Origin: Balneolaceae bacterium | GTDB lineage: Bacteria; Bacteroidota; Rhodothermia; Balneolales; Balneolaceae | Assembly: GCA_017640605.1 (NCBI GenBank) | Contig: JAEPQH010000002.1 | Span: forward strand, 62,001-126,000 | Length of the DNA: 64,000 nucleotides | Reading direction: 5' to 3' | In this document: positions 27,945 through 36,797 of the stretch, piece by piece | How positions within the stretch are numbered: position 1 is the first letter of the stretch | Layout: the number at the start of each line of letters is the position of its first letter | Made by a program: the position numbers and the translations under genes | The notes under the pieces: model-generated | Told to the model about the DNA's origin: nothing | Databases searched by the model: none | Seen by the model: only the letters and a program-made list of their open reading frames with translations

Positions 27945-29327
27945 CTATAATATTATGCCACTTAATAGTAGTATGGCGATTGAAAAATAAATGATAATAC
28001 CGGACACATCCACAATAGTGGCAACAAACGGTGCGGACGAAACTGCGGGATCCAAGCCCAATCGGGATAAAATGAACGGCAACATTGCACCAACAAAATT
28101 ACCAAACAGAACAATAGAAAGCAGGCTTAATCCAATTACTAAAGCCGTCATCACCATCTCGTAACCAAACGGACTTCCTTCGATCAAATCCCAGCCAATC
28201 ATCGTAACAAAACCGAGTAAACCAATTAACCCACCCAGCATTAAACCCGATGTAAACTCGCGCTTGAACACCATTTTCCAGTCATCAGATTTAATATCAT
28301 CGGTAGCTAAGGCACGAATTACTAGCGTTGCTGCTTGTGCACCGGAGTTCCCACCACTAGAGATAATCAGCGGAACAAAAAATGACAGAAATACAACCTG
28401 ACTTAACAACTCTTCGTATTGCCCCATTGTTAAAGCTGTAAGAATCTGGCCAATAAATAAAACAACTAACCAGCCTAATCTTTTCTTCACCATTAAACCG
28501 ATGGAAGTTTGAGAGTAATAATCATCGAGGGCGTCCATCGCAGCCATTTTCTGCATATCCTCGGTAGTTTCCTCTTCTGCTACATCGATTACATCATCCA
28601 CCGTTACAATGCCTACCAAAACTCCATCGGTATCGATAACCGGCAATGCTACCCGATCATATTTCGCAAACATCTTTACCGCATCCTCTTGATCATCATA
28701 CACATGCAAGGCATTAAATGAGTCATCCATCAATGTTTCGATGGTGGTTTCCAGCTCTGCTACAATTAACTGAGTGATTCGCAAATCGTCGATCAAACGT
28801 TCTTTATCATCAACAACATAAATTACGTTCAGTGTCTCTGCAACATTGGCATATTTTCTAATGTGTTCCATGCTGCGGGCAACAGACCAATCAGACTTTA
28901 CCCGAACGTATCTTGGCGTCATCAAACGCCCGATCGATTCCTCTGGATAACCTAACAATTTCTTCACCTGCTTCTGATCATCCACATGCATGGTATTCAT
29001 TACCATTTGCGTGAGATGCCCGGGAAGCTCTTCCAGAAGTGCTACTTGCTCATCAGGCTCCAGATTGCCCATTACATCGGTGAGCTGCTGTTTAGTAAAG
29101 AGCTCAATTAACTCAACTCCTTTCCCCGATGGCAATTCTGCAAAGACATCGGCCGCTTTCGCTTTTTTTAGTAACCGAAATACAACTACGGCAATATCAC
29201 CCGGCAGCTCTACTAGTAATTCCGAAATATCAGCAGCCGGCACATCGGTGAGCACCTCTTTTAAGGCAACCCAATTTTTTGCCTCAATAAGCTCTTGAAA
29301 TTCCGGTTTTAGTAGCTGAACGAGCAT
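27945..29327 (-). CDS. mgtE: Magnesium transporter MgtE
   Basis: This is 460 residues with the full MgtE layout: an N-terminal helical superhelix (~20-130; LEPDEQVALLEELPGHL), two CBS domains (~135-255; IVTVDDVIDVAEEET), and five membrane helices from ~285 to the C-terminus. The pore region includes FFVPLIISSGGNSGAQAATL, the typical MgtE signature, and GLDPAVSSAPFVATIVDVSG. It is a Mg2+-gated magnesium channel of the inner membrane. It begins 96 bp after rnc, with a hairpin in between. That gap is too short for a standard M-box riboswitch. Confidence 0.96.
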   Translation of the reverse strand: MLVQLLKPEFQELIEAKNWVALKEVLTDVPAADISELLVELPGDIAVVVFRLLKKAKAADVFAELPSGKGVELIELFTKQQLTDVMGNLEPDEQVALLEELPGHLTQMVMNTMHVDDQKQVKKLLGYPEESIGRLMTPRYVRVKSDWSVARSMEHIRKYANVAETLNVIYVVDDKERLIDDLRITQLIVAELETTIETLMDDSFNALHVYDDQEDAVKMFAKYDRVALPVIDTDGVLVGIVTVDDVIDVAEEETTEDMQKMAAMDALDDYYSQTSIGLMVKKRLGWLVVLFIGQILTALTMGQYEELLSQVVFLSFFVPLIISSGGNSGAQAATLVIRALATDDIKSDDWKMVFKREFTSGLMLGGLIGLLGFVTMIGWDLIEGSPFGYEMVMTALVIGLSLLSIVLFGNFVGAMLPFILSRLGLDPAVSSAPFVATIVDVSGIIIYFSIAILLLSGIIL

Positions 29328-29366
29328 CTTTGCCTCTTTAAAAGATGAGAGTTATTTACCTGATGA

Positions 29367-29388
29367 ATGCACGCTAAGAATCGTGCAT
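29367..29388 (-). terminator. Small perfect hairpin between rnc and mgtE
   Basis: ATGCACG (29367-29373) pairs with CGTGCAT (29382-29388) around an 8-base loop. No T-run follows on the minus strand, so it may be a weak terminator after rnc, a processing site or a leader structure of mgtE. Confidence 0.35.
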
Positions 29389-29423
29389 AATCACTCAAAA
29401 AACAAGTGTTGTACAGGAATTGT

Positions 29424-30167
29424 TTACGCTTGATTTAGCGATTGCAGAGCTACTTCTGCAGCTAATTGCTCGGCTTTCTTTTTACTTTTACCTATTCCGG
29501 TACCGAGTTCGTCTTGTCCGACAATCACTTTTACTTCAAACGTTCGATTGTGACCAGGACCCGATTCATTAATGAGTTGATACTGTGGCAAAGGTAAGCG
29601 TTCTGCCTGAGTATATTCGAGAAGTGCACTCTTGTAGTTATCGATGGTGGTTACGAGATCTTCGAAATTTATGTATTCGCTATATACTCGTTCAACAAAC
29701 TTAAATGCGTGTGTATATCCTTTGGTGATATAAATGGCTGCCACTAGAGATTCAAATACATCAGCCAGTATACTTTTTGAGATCTTGACCACACTATTGT
29801 TTTCCCCAATTTCCATGAGGTCTTCAAATCCTAGTTTGGTAGACAAAAGTGCAAGAGTTTCACCTCTAACCAACTTGGCTCTGGTTTTTGTTAAAAATCC
29901 TTCGTCTTTCTCCGGATATTTTTCGAACAGGATTTCTGCTGCAATAAGATCAAGTACGGCATCCCCTAAAAACTCCAGCCGTTCGTAACTGTCGAACTTA
30001 GCATATTGTTCTTGGGATAGCATAGAACGGTGTCGCAATGCTCTTTGATACAAAGATGGCTCGTCGATTTCTATGCCAAGTATTGATTCAAGCTGTGCTA
30101 GACGATCTGACTTTACAGTGGTTTTTTTTCCGATTTTATTAAATAGCGACCGGAAAATTGCCCTCAT
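29424..30167 (-). CDS. rnc: Ribonuclease III
   Basis: This is 247 residues. The RNase III signature (DSYERLEFLGDAVLDLIAAE) carries the catalytic acidic residues, with ADVFESLVAAIYI providing the second acidic cluster. A C-terminal double-stranded-RNA-binding domain begins near residue 180 (NYKSALLEYTQAERLPLPQY; GKSKKKAEQLAAEVAL). It processes rRNA and structured transcripts as a homodimer. An N-terminal extension of ~20 residues precedes the domain. It lies one base after fabF and is the last gene of the fatty-acid operon, an arrangement common in many bacteria. Confidence 0.96.
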   Translation of the reverse strand: MRAIFRSLFNKIGKKTTVKSDRLAQLESILGIEIDEPSLYQRALRHRSMLSQEQYAKFDSYERLEFLGDAVLDLIAAEILFEKYPEKDEGFLTKTRAKLVRGETLALLSTKLGFEDLMEIGENNSVVKISKSILADVFESLVAAIYITKGYTHAFKFVERVYSEYINFEDLVTTIDNYKSALLEYTQAERLPLPQYQLINESGPGHNRTFEVKVIVGQDELGTGIGKSKKKAEQLAAEVALQSLNQA

Positions 30168-30168
30168 A

Positions 30169-31413
30169 TTATTCCTCGAACTTCTTAAAAACTAAGGTCG
30201 AGTTGTGTCCGCCAAAACCAAATGCATTATTCAATGCATATCTGATATCACGAACTACCGCTTTATTTGCTGTGTAGTTTAAATCGCACTCAGGATCTTG
30301 ATTATCAACATTGATGGTTGGTGGAACCATGCCATGGTAAATTGCTAACAACGCCGCAACCGATTCTATCGCTCCGGCTGCACCCAAAGTGTGACCGGTC
30401 ATAGATTTGGTTGAGTTTAAATTGATAGAATAGGCATGCTCGCCAAACACTTTTTTTATGGAATTTGTCTCTGCAATGTCGCCTAGAGGAGTAGAAGTTC
30501 CATGCATGTTAATATGGTCGACATCTTCGGGAGTAATCCCTGCGGCAGTTAGCGCATTATTCATCGCGAGCATCACTCCGCCACCATCCGGATCAGGAGC
30601 TGTTATATGATAGGCATCCGCTGAATAACCATAACCAACGATTTCGCCATAAATACGTGCACCACGAGAAAGCGCAGATTCTAATTCTTCGAGAATAAAA
30701 ATCCCTGAGCCTTCGCCTAACACAAATCCATCTCTATCGGTATCAAATGGACGGGAAGCACGTTCGGGTTCGTCATTTCTGGTCGACATCGCTTTCATGG
30801 CATTGAAACCTGAAATACCGATTCGGGTAACAGGTGCTTCTGTTCCACCGGTTACGGCATAATCAGATTGGCCGTAGCGTATCATATCGTAAGCAATACC
30901 AATATTGTGAGAACCGGTTGCACATGCCGATACAGCGCAGAAATTCGGCCCTCTGAATCCATGTCTGATTGAGATTTGCCCGGAAACGATATCCGGAATC
31001 AACATGGGTATAAAGAACGGAGAAACCCCGCGGGGTCCTCGTTCATGGAAAGAAATAGACTGATCGTAGAATGTTTTCATCCCACCAATTCCGGTTCCAA
31101 CGATAACAGCAACGCGGTCTTTATTGATTTCTTCCAGATCTAAACCTGAATCGTCAATGGCCTCGTTGCTCGCTACAATTGCATACTGTGCAACCAAATC
31201 AAGTCGGCGTGCTTCCTTACGCTCGAAATAATCCTCAGAATTATAATTCTCAAGTTGAGCAGCAAATTTGGTTGGAAAATCGGTGGTATCGAAATGTTCG
31301 ATGGTACGGGCACCACTTGATCCTGAAACTAAACCATTCCAGAAATCGGGTGCGCTCTTACCAATTGGGGTAAGAGCGCCAATACCCGTAATTACGACTC
31401 TACGTTCACTCAT
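30169..31413 (-). CDS. fabF: Beta-ketoacyl-ACP synthase II
   Basis: This is 414 residues, the standard length. The Cys-His-His triad is present: AVSACATGSHNIGIAYDMI (nucleophile), INMHGTSTPLGDIAETN and STKSMTGHTLGAAGAIES. FabF condenses malonyl-ACP with acyl-ACP in fatty-acid elongation. The gene lies 21 bp after acpP and one base before rnc. Nothing unusual is visible. Confidence 0.97.
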   Translation of the reverse strand: MSERRVVITGIGALTPIGKSAPDFWNGLVSGSSGARTIEHFDTTDFPTKFAAQLENYNSEDYFERKEARRLDLVAQYAIVASNEAIDDSGLDLEEINKDRVAVIVGTGIGGMKTFYDQSISFHERGPRGVSPFFIPMLIPDIVSGQISIRHGFRGPNFCAVSACATGSHNIGIAYDMIRYGQSDYAVTGGTEAPVTRIGISGFNAMKAMSTRNDEPERASRPFDTDRDGFVLGEGSGIFILEELESALSRGARIYGEIVGYGYSADAYHITAPDPDGGGVMLAMNNALTAAGITPEDVDHINMHGTSTPLGDIAETNSIKKVFGEHAYSINLNSTKSMTGHTLGAAGAIESVAALLAIYHGMVPPTINVDNQDPECDLNYTANKAVVRDIRYALNNAFGFGGHNSTLVFKKFEE

Positions 31414-31434
31414 AATTAAATTGTAAGAGTGAGA

Positions 31435-31674
31435 TTAAGATAGTTTACCGGAAAGGTAAGTTACCGCATCACCAACAGTTGCAATGTTTTCTGCGTCTTC
31501 GTCAGGAATGCTAAGATCAAATTCTTTTTCGAACTCCATAATTAGCTCAACGGTATCCAAAGAATCTGCGCCAAGATCGTTTGTGAAGTTAGCATCTGCG
31601 GTTACTTCAGAATCGTCAACTCCTAATTTATCAACGATAATGGCTTTTACTTTTGATTCTACATCTTGTGACAT
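31435..31674 (-). CDS. acpP: Acyl carrier protein
   Basis: This is 79 residues, acidic and four-helical, with the phosphopantetheine site at Ser38 in the canonical [19 protein letters not shown]. It carries the growing acyl chain in fatty-acid and lipid A synthesis. An AGGA about 14 bases before the ATG is a possible ribosome site. It sits between fabG and fabF. The 86-bp gap before it, longer than the others in this operon, could hold an internal promoter supporting its high expression. That is inference. Confidence 0.97.
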   Translation of the reverse strand: MSQDVESKVKAIIVDKLGVDDSEVTADANFTNDLGADSLDTVELIMEFEKEFDLSIPDEDAENIATVGDAVTYLSGKLS

Positions 31675-31760
31675 AATAATGTGTCCTGTTATATAATGTT
31701 AAGGGTGTTTATTTGTAAAACTTGGGAAAATTAAACATTCGGGGTTGGATGCGCAACCAT

Positions 31761-32510
31761 TTACATGGCCATCCCGCCATCCACACGAATAACCTCGCCT
31801 GTAATGTATGTACTCATATCAGAGGCGAGAAAAACTACAGCATCAGCAATTTCTTTTGCTTCTCCGGCTCTACCCAGAGGTGTTGCTGCTTTAATTCCAT
31901 CTAAAACTTTGTCGCTTAATGCGTCTGTCATATCGGTAGTAATGTATCCCGGAGCAATCACATTTGCTCGTATATTTCTAGACGCCAATTCTTTAGCATA
32001 GGATTTTGTAAATCCGATAATACCCGCTTTAGAAGCCGAATAATTGCTTTGACCGGCATTTCCATTAAGACCAACCACCGAACTAATATTAATGATTGAA
32101 CCACTTCGGTTTTTCATCATTGGACGCGCTACCGCTTTCGAGTAATTGAAAATACTCTTTAAATTTGTGGTGATCACATCATCCCACTCTTCTTCACTCA
32201 TTCTAAGAATAAGATTATCACGGGTAATTCCTGCATTATTTACTAGAATATCCAGTTTACCCCATTCGCCAACGATTTCGTCGATAACAGTGGTTGCAGC
32301 CTCAAAACTAACGGCATCAGCCTGCATGCTTTTGGCTTTTCTTCCTTTGGCTTCAATTTCTGCTTTTACTTGTTCCGCTGCGTCGGCCGAGCGTGCGTAA
32401 GTAATCGCTACATCAGCACCAAAATCAGCCAGTGCTAAAGCAATAGCTTTACCAATTCCACGGCTTCCACCGGTTACTAAACATGTTTTGCCTTCTAGTG
32501 ATAATCCCAT
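31761..32510 (-). CDS. fabG: 3-oxoacyl-ACP reductase
   Basis: This is a 249-residue short-chain dehydrogenase. The NADPH site is TGGSRGIGKAIALALADFG, the NNAG motif is in LVNNAGITRDN, and the Ser-Tyr-Lys triad is in ISSVVGLNGNAGQSNYSASK. The C-terminal YITGEVIRVDGGMAM is typical of FabG. It reduces beta-ketoacyl-ACP in each elongation cycle. It begins 6 bp after fabD in the fab operon. Confidence 0.97.
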   Translation of the reverse strand: MGLSLEGKTCLVTGGSRGIGKAIALALADFGADVAITYARSADAAEQVKAEIEAKGRKAKSMQADAVSFEAATTVIDEIVGEWGKLDILVNNAGITRDNLILRMSEEEWDDVITTNLKSIFNYSKAVARPMMKNRSGSIINISSVVGLNGNAGQSNYSASKAGIIGFTKSYAKELASRNIRANVIAPGYITTDMTDALSDKVLDGIKAATPLGRAGEAKEIADAVVFLASDMSTYITGEVIRVDGGMAM

Positions 32511-32516
32511 AATGAT

Positions 32517-33404
32517 TTATTGATGACCTGAAATTTCTGCTTGTCTGTGTGTTCTTTTAACTAATCCCTGGAGCACTCTGCCGGGACCAACTTCTACAAA
32601 TGACTCAGCACCTTGCTCAATCATATTCTGAATGGTTTGAGTCCAACGTACCGGGTTAAGTAATTGATTGAGTACATTCGAACGAATTTCTTCAGGATCG
32701 GTAGTTGGCTTAGCAGTGTAATTACTGTAAACTGGACATTTTGGAGTGCTAAATGATGCGTGTTCCAATTCTGACTTCAAGCCATCAAATGCAGGTTGCA
32801 TTAGCGAAGAATGGAAGGCACCGGAAACGGGTAATAATTTCGCCATTCTTGCTCCTTGTTCTGTCGCCATTTCTACTGCTTTTTCCACAGCTTCGATGTA
32901 CCCTGATATCACTAATTGCCCAGGACAATTATAATTTGCTGCTACTGCTTCTTTTCCAGTTAATTTTGATGCATCCTCGCACAACGCCTCTACTGCTTCG
33001 TCTTCCATGCCAATGATGGCGGCCATTGTACCCGGATTATCAGTTCCGGCTTGTTGCATTAATTGCCCGCGTTTACGCACAATTTTCAACGCACTATCAA
33101 AATCCAAAGCTCCACATGCAACTAAAGCTGAAAACTCACCTAAACTGTGGCCTGCAACCATATTAGGATTTGCATCGAGAGTATTAAATAAAGCTACGGA
33201 ATGTAGAAAAATAGCAGGTTGAGTAAATTCCGTTTGTTTGAGTTTATCTTCCGGTCCTTCAAACATAATGGTAGTCAAATCTATACCAAGTACCTCGTTA
33301 GCTCGATCGCAAAGTGCCTTAAATTCATCAGATTGCTCGTAATGGGTTAGCCCCATTCCTACAAATTGTGATCCTTGTCCCGGAAATAAATAAGCGGTAC
33401 TCAT
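32517..33404 (-). CDS. fabD: Malonyl-CoA:ACP transacylase
   Basis: This is 295 residues. The active-site Ser is in VAGHSLGEFSALVACG, the oxyanion Gln in the N-terminal YLFPGQGSQFVGMG, and the catalytic His in PVSGAFHSSLMQPA. It loads malonate from CoA to ACP. Its ATG follows the fabH stop by one base, so the two are coupled. Confidence 0.97.
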   Translation of the reverse strand: MSTAYLFPGQGSQFVGMGLTHYEQSDEFKALCDRANEVLGIDLTTIMFEGPEDKLKQTEFTQPAIFLHSVALFNTLDANPNMVAGHSLGEFSALVACGALDFDSALKIVRKRGQLMQQAGTDNPGTMAAIIGMEDEAVEALCEDASKLTGKEAVAANYNCPGQLVISGYIEAVEKAVEMATEQGARMAKLLPVSGAFHSSLMQPAFDGLKSELEHASFSTPKCPVYSNYTAKPTTDPEEIRSNVLNQLLNPVRWTQTIQNMIEQGAESFVEVGPGRVLQGLVKRTHRQAEISGHQ

Positions 33405-33405
33405 T

Positions 33406-34395
33406 TTATAAACTCCATTTTACGTAAACAGCGCCCCAAGTAAATCCGCCGCCAAAAGCAGCTAAAATCAAATCATCACCTTTATTCAGTTTATTTTTCC
33501 AATCATATAAACACAAAGGAATGGTACCGGCTGTAGTGTTACCATATTTGTTGATGTTAATCATCACTTTATCAGAAGTTACGCCCATACGGTTAGCGGT
33601 AGCCTCAATAATGCGAAGATTTGCCTGATGCGGCACCAACCAATCAACATCATCTGCAGTAAGGTTATTCTTCTGCATAATTTCAAGTGATACATCGGCC
33701 ATACCCATTGTTGCTTTCTTAAAAACAGCTCTTCCATCCTGGGTGATATAATGCTGACGAGCTTTTACTGATTCAACCGTAGCAGGATTTAAAGAACCAC
33801 CCGCATGTTGATAAAGGCTGCAATTTACGTCTCCTTCGGTGTGATGGATACTATTAATAACTCCGGTTTCGTCTTCCGATTCTTCGAGTATAACGGCGCC
33901 GGCACCATCTCCGAACAAAATACACGTGTTGCGATCGGTATAATCTAAAATAGATGACATCTTATCCGCGCCAATCACCAAAACCTTCTTCGCATTACCT
34001 GATTCTATAAACGAAGCACCGGTAGTTAAAGCATAGATAAATCCGGAACAAGCAGCAGATAAATCAAAAGCAAAAGCGTTTTTTGCGCCAATCATTTCCT
34101 GAACAAGGCAAGCTGTAGCCGGAAACATGTAATCTGGAGTTACTGTGGCAAGTACTACCAAATCTATTTCAAGCGGATCTACCCCAGCCTCTTCCAACGC
34201 TTCTTTTGCTGCTTCTGCGCCCATAAAGGCCGTGGCTTTATCCGGATCTTTCAGGATTCTACGCTCACTGATTCCGGTGCGAGTTCTGATCCATTCATCA
34301 TTGGTGTCTACCATTTTCTCGAGCTCGAAATTGGTTAGACGATACTCTGGAAGATAATGCCCTACAGCAGATATCTTTGCTCGTTTAATACTCAT
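33406..34395 (-). CDS. fabH: Beta-ketoacyl-ACP synthase III
   Basis: This is 329 residues. The Cys-His-Asn triad is present: FDLSAACSGFIYALTTG, WLVPHQANLRIIEATA and INKYGNTTAGTIPL. It starts fatty-acid synthesis by condensing an acyl-CoA primer with malonyl-ACP. It follows plsX by 13 bp. Primer preference (acetyl or branched) cannot be told by eye. Confidence 0.97.
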   Translation of the reverse strand: MSIKRAKISAVGHYLPEYRLTNFELEKMVDTNDEWIRTRTGISERRILKDPDKATAFMGAEAAKEALEEAGVDPLEIDLVVLATVTPDYMFPATACLVQEMIGAKNAFAFDLSAACSGFIYALTTGASFIESGNAKKVLVIGADKMSSILDYTDRNTCILFGDGAGAVILEESEDETGVINSIHHTEGDVNCSLYQHAGGSLNPATVESVKARQHYITQDGRAVFKKATMGMADVSLEIMQKNNLTADDVDWLVPHQANLRIIEATANRMGVTSDKVMININKYGNTTAGTIPLCLYDWKNKLNKGDDLILAAFGGGFTWGAVYVKWSL

Positions 34396-34408
34396 AGATA
34401 GAGATTGA

Positions 34409-35392
34409 TCAGTTTAGAGATGCAACAATTTTGCCGTTAATATCACTTTCAACACAGTCTACGGCGGCTTTAATCATATTTTTAATGGCCAATGCAGAAC
34501 TCCCGCCATGGCCTACAATACTTACCCCATTAACACCTAAGAAAGGCAACCCACCCACATTCTCGTAATTGAATGGATTTAATGCAGTTTTTAATACTGT
34601 TTGTACATTTTTAATTTCTTTCTCATCCAGTTGAACCTGTGAGAAAGCGCTGTGCACCATTTTAAAAAGTGCATCCGGGATCGATTCACCGAATTTTAGC
34701 AAAATATTTCCAACCATACCGTCTGTGATAAACACATCAGCCTTGGCGGGGAATATATCTCTTCCTTCCACATTTCCAATAAATCCTTCCAGCGATTTCA
34801 AGGCTGAATGAATTTCTTTGGTGTTTTCAGTGCCTTTCTCGTCCTCTTCACCCACGTTCATCAAGCCAACTTTTGGGCTTTCTATACCCATTATCGCCTG
34901 AGAATAAACCTGAGCCATTTTTGCAAATTGAACTGCCATTTCCGGCTTTAATTCCAAATTTGCACCGGCATCAACAAGAAGTCTAAATCCTTTTAATGTG
35001 GGATAATAGGCTGCGATGGTTGGTCGTGAAACTCCTTCGAGTTTACCTAAAATAAAGATTGAAGCGGCTAATAAGGCTCCGGTGTTTCCGGCTGAAACGA
35101 ATGCATGGCACTTGCCGGCTTTGTGCATGCCAATTCCAATTGTGATGGAAGAATTTCGTTTGTTTTTAACTGCTGATGAGGGAGAATCTTCCATACCAAT
35201 GATCTCAGGAGCATCCTGAACATGAACACGCTGCTCGTCATAGGTATGTTTCGACAATTCATCACGAACCATCGATTCTGGTCCAACAAAAATAATTTGA
35301 AGATCCGGATTCTCAGTTAGTGCTAGAAGTCCTCCTTCAATAGGATTTGCTGGGTAAAAATCTCCGCCGGCTGCATCTACAGCTATTATCAT
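34409..35392 (-). CDS. plsX: Phosphate acyltransferase PlsX
   Basis: This is 327 residues with the PlsX signature: the N-terminal IAVDAAGGDFYPANPIEG, FVSAGNTGALLAASIFILGK and RLLVDAGANLELKPEMAVQF. It converts acyl-ACP to acyl-phosphate for phospholipid synthesis with PlsY, which is not in this window. It lies 4 bp after rpmF, the widespread rpmF-plsX-fabH order. Confidence 0.97.
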   Translation of the reverse strand: MIIAVDAAGGDFYPANPIEGGLLALTENPDLQIIFVGPESMVRDELSKHTYDEQRVHVQDAPEIIGMEDSPSSAVKNKRNSSITIGIGMHKAGKCHAFVSAGNTGALLAASIFILGKLEGVSRPTIAAYYPTLKGFRLLVDAGANLELKPEMAVQFAKMAQVYSQAIMGIESPKVGLMNVGEEDEKGTENTKEIHSALKSLEGFIGNVEGRDIFPAKADVFITDGMVGNILLKFGESIPDALFKMVHSAFSQVQLDEKEIKNVQTVLKTALNPFNYENVGGLPFLGVNGVSIVGHGGSSALAIKNMIKAAVDCVESDINGKIVASLN

Positions 35393-35396
35393 GGTA

Positions 35397-35579
35397 TTAC
35401 GCGTTTGCTACGTTAACTACCTGACGTCCTCTGTAATATCCGCATGAAGCGCATGCATGGTGGTAACGGTGCATTTCGCCGCAGTTTGAGCATTTAGCAA
35501 GAGTTACATCTGCAATTGCATGATGTGAACGTCTTTTATCTCTTCTGGCTTTAGAAGTTTTTCGTTTTGGATGTGCCAT
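35397..35579 (-). CDS. rpmF: Ribosomal protein L32
   Basis: This is 60 residues, basic at the start ([19 protein letters not shown]), with a four-cysteine zinc ribbon formed by [17 protein letters not shown]. It is a structural protein of the large subunit. It lies between the DUF177 gene and plsX, coupling ribosome and membrane synthesis as in many bacteria. Confidence 0.97.
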   Translation of the reverse strand: MAHPKRKTSKARRDKRRSHHAIADVTLAKCSNCGEMHRYHHACASCGYYRGRQVVNVANA

Positions 35580-35588
35580 GATCTGTAA

Positions 35589-36095
35589 CTATTTTTTCTT
35601 TAAATCTTTCAGTGCTTCCCATCTAGGATCAATGGCATCCTTTTCCTCCTCATCAGCTTCGCCAAACGACTCAGCAACGAATTCTTTAGGATTGCCATCC
35701 TCATCCAAAAAACGGGGATGTAATTTCTTTACCGGTAAATGAACTAGTAAAGTATCTAACACATCTTGTTCGATACTCAACTCATTCTTTTGATGATCTA
35801 TACTTCTGACAGCGCCATTTTCGTCTTCTGATTCTTCAACCTGATCGAATTTAAACAGAATATCATAAGGTCGATTCACTTTATAATCAAAAGATTCGAG
35901 CGAACGATCGCAAATTAATTCTAAGGTTGCTTCAATATCGAGCTCAGCACGAATGAAACGAGGGTTTTTATCGAAATCGATTTCTACTTTTCCATCCTTT
36001 AACGTTACATCGCCAAGATCTAACGAATCGGGTTGAATTTGAATCGAATTCTGGCTTTTGCCATCAGGTATTTCAAAGATCTTAAAGGTAAACAT
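35589..36095 (-). CDS. DUF177/YceD family protein
   Basis: This is a 168-residue acidic protein. The pattern ATLELICDRSLESFDYKV resembles the C-R-C region of DUF177 proteins, though with only one Cys here. The acidic C-terminus IDPRWEALKDLKKK matches the usual family ending. DUF177 genes almost always precede rpmF, and their products are linked to 23S rRNA metabolism. Here it is 9 bp ahead of rpmF and begins the lipid-synthesis operon. The call rests on position as much as sequence. Confidence 0.88.
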   Translation of the reverse strand: MFTFKIFEIPDGKSQNSIQIQPDSLDLGDVTLKDGKVEIDFDKNPRFIRAELDIEATLELICDRSLESFDYKVNRPYDILFKFDQVEESEDENGAVRSIDHQKNELSIEQDVLDTLLVHLPVKKLHPRFLDEDGNPKEFVAESFGEADEEEKDAIDPRWEALKDLKKK

Positions 36096-36148
36096 AGTTC
36101 ATTTACTTTACAGCTTACAAAGATAAGGAACTTAGCCTTGTAGTACAA

Positions 36149-36784
36149 TTAGTTAAATAATCCGTACAAGCGTTGCTCAATGAGCGCGATTATCTTACCA
36201 AGGTCTTCGGGATCGTTAACAAAATCAAGATCATCGGTATCGATAATTAACTTTTCGTATGGATAACGATCTATCCAGTCTTCATATAAACGATTTAATC
36301 GTTCGAGATAATCGATGCGGATTGTGTTTTCATAATCCCTGCCGCGCTGTTGAATTTGCCGGACCAATGTTGGTACTTGCGCGCGTAGATAGATTAATAA
36401 ATCGGGTGGACGCAAATAGTGGCTCATTTCATGAAAAAGAGCTTCATAGTTTGCAAAATCCCTATCACTCATCAAATTCATCTCGTGCAGGTTTTTAGCA
36501 AAAATTTCTACATCCTCGTATATGGTTCTATCCTGAATGAGACTGATCTGCTGTTCTAACATTTCTTTTTGATGCCGAAACCGGCTTGATAAAAAGTAAA
36601 TTTGAAGATTAAAACTCCATCGAAGCATATCTTCGTAGAAATCAGCTAAATATGGATTGTCATCTACTGATTCGTAGAACGCTTCCCAATTAAAATGTTT
36701 GGCTAACAATCCTGTAAGCGACGATTTCCCTGCCCCGATGTTACCTGCTACGGCTATGTATTTTGATTTTTTTTGTTCTTGCAC
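36149..36784 (-). CDS. Deoxynucleoside kinase
   Basis: This is 211 residues from a GTG start. The P-loop AGNIGAGKSSLTGLLAKHF, the catalytic E-x-R-like region (VDDNPYLADFYEDMLRWSF), DRTIYEDVEIF and the lid segment RGRDYEN identify a dCK/dGK-family kinase. It phosphorylates purine or pyrimidine deoxynucleosides for salvage. It follows pgi by 13 bp on the same strand. Deoxyadenosine or deoxyguanosine specificity is likely for bacterial members but not proven here. Confidence 0.93.
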   Translation of the reverse strand: MQEQKKSKYIAVAGNIGAGKSSLTGLLAKHFNWEAFYESVDDNPYLADFYEDMLRWSFNLQIYFLSSRFRHQKEMLEQQISLIQDRTIYEDVEIFAKNLHEMNLMSDRDFANYEALFHEMSHYLRPPDLLIYLRAQVPTLVRQIQQRGRDYENTIRIDYLERLNRLYEDWIDRYPYEKLIIDTDDLDFVNDPEDLGKIIALIEQRLYGLFN

Positions 36785-36797
36785 GTTTGTCTTGTTC

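Noticed and set aside
29328-29423. Possible M-box magnesium riboswitch before mgtE
   Set aside because: The gap is only 96 bp and contains one simple hairpin. The M-box aptamer is longer and has several conserved stems that I do not see.
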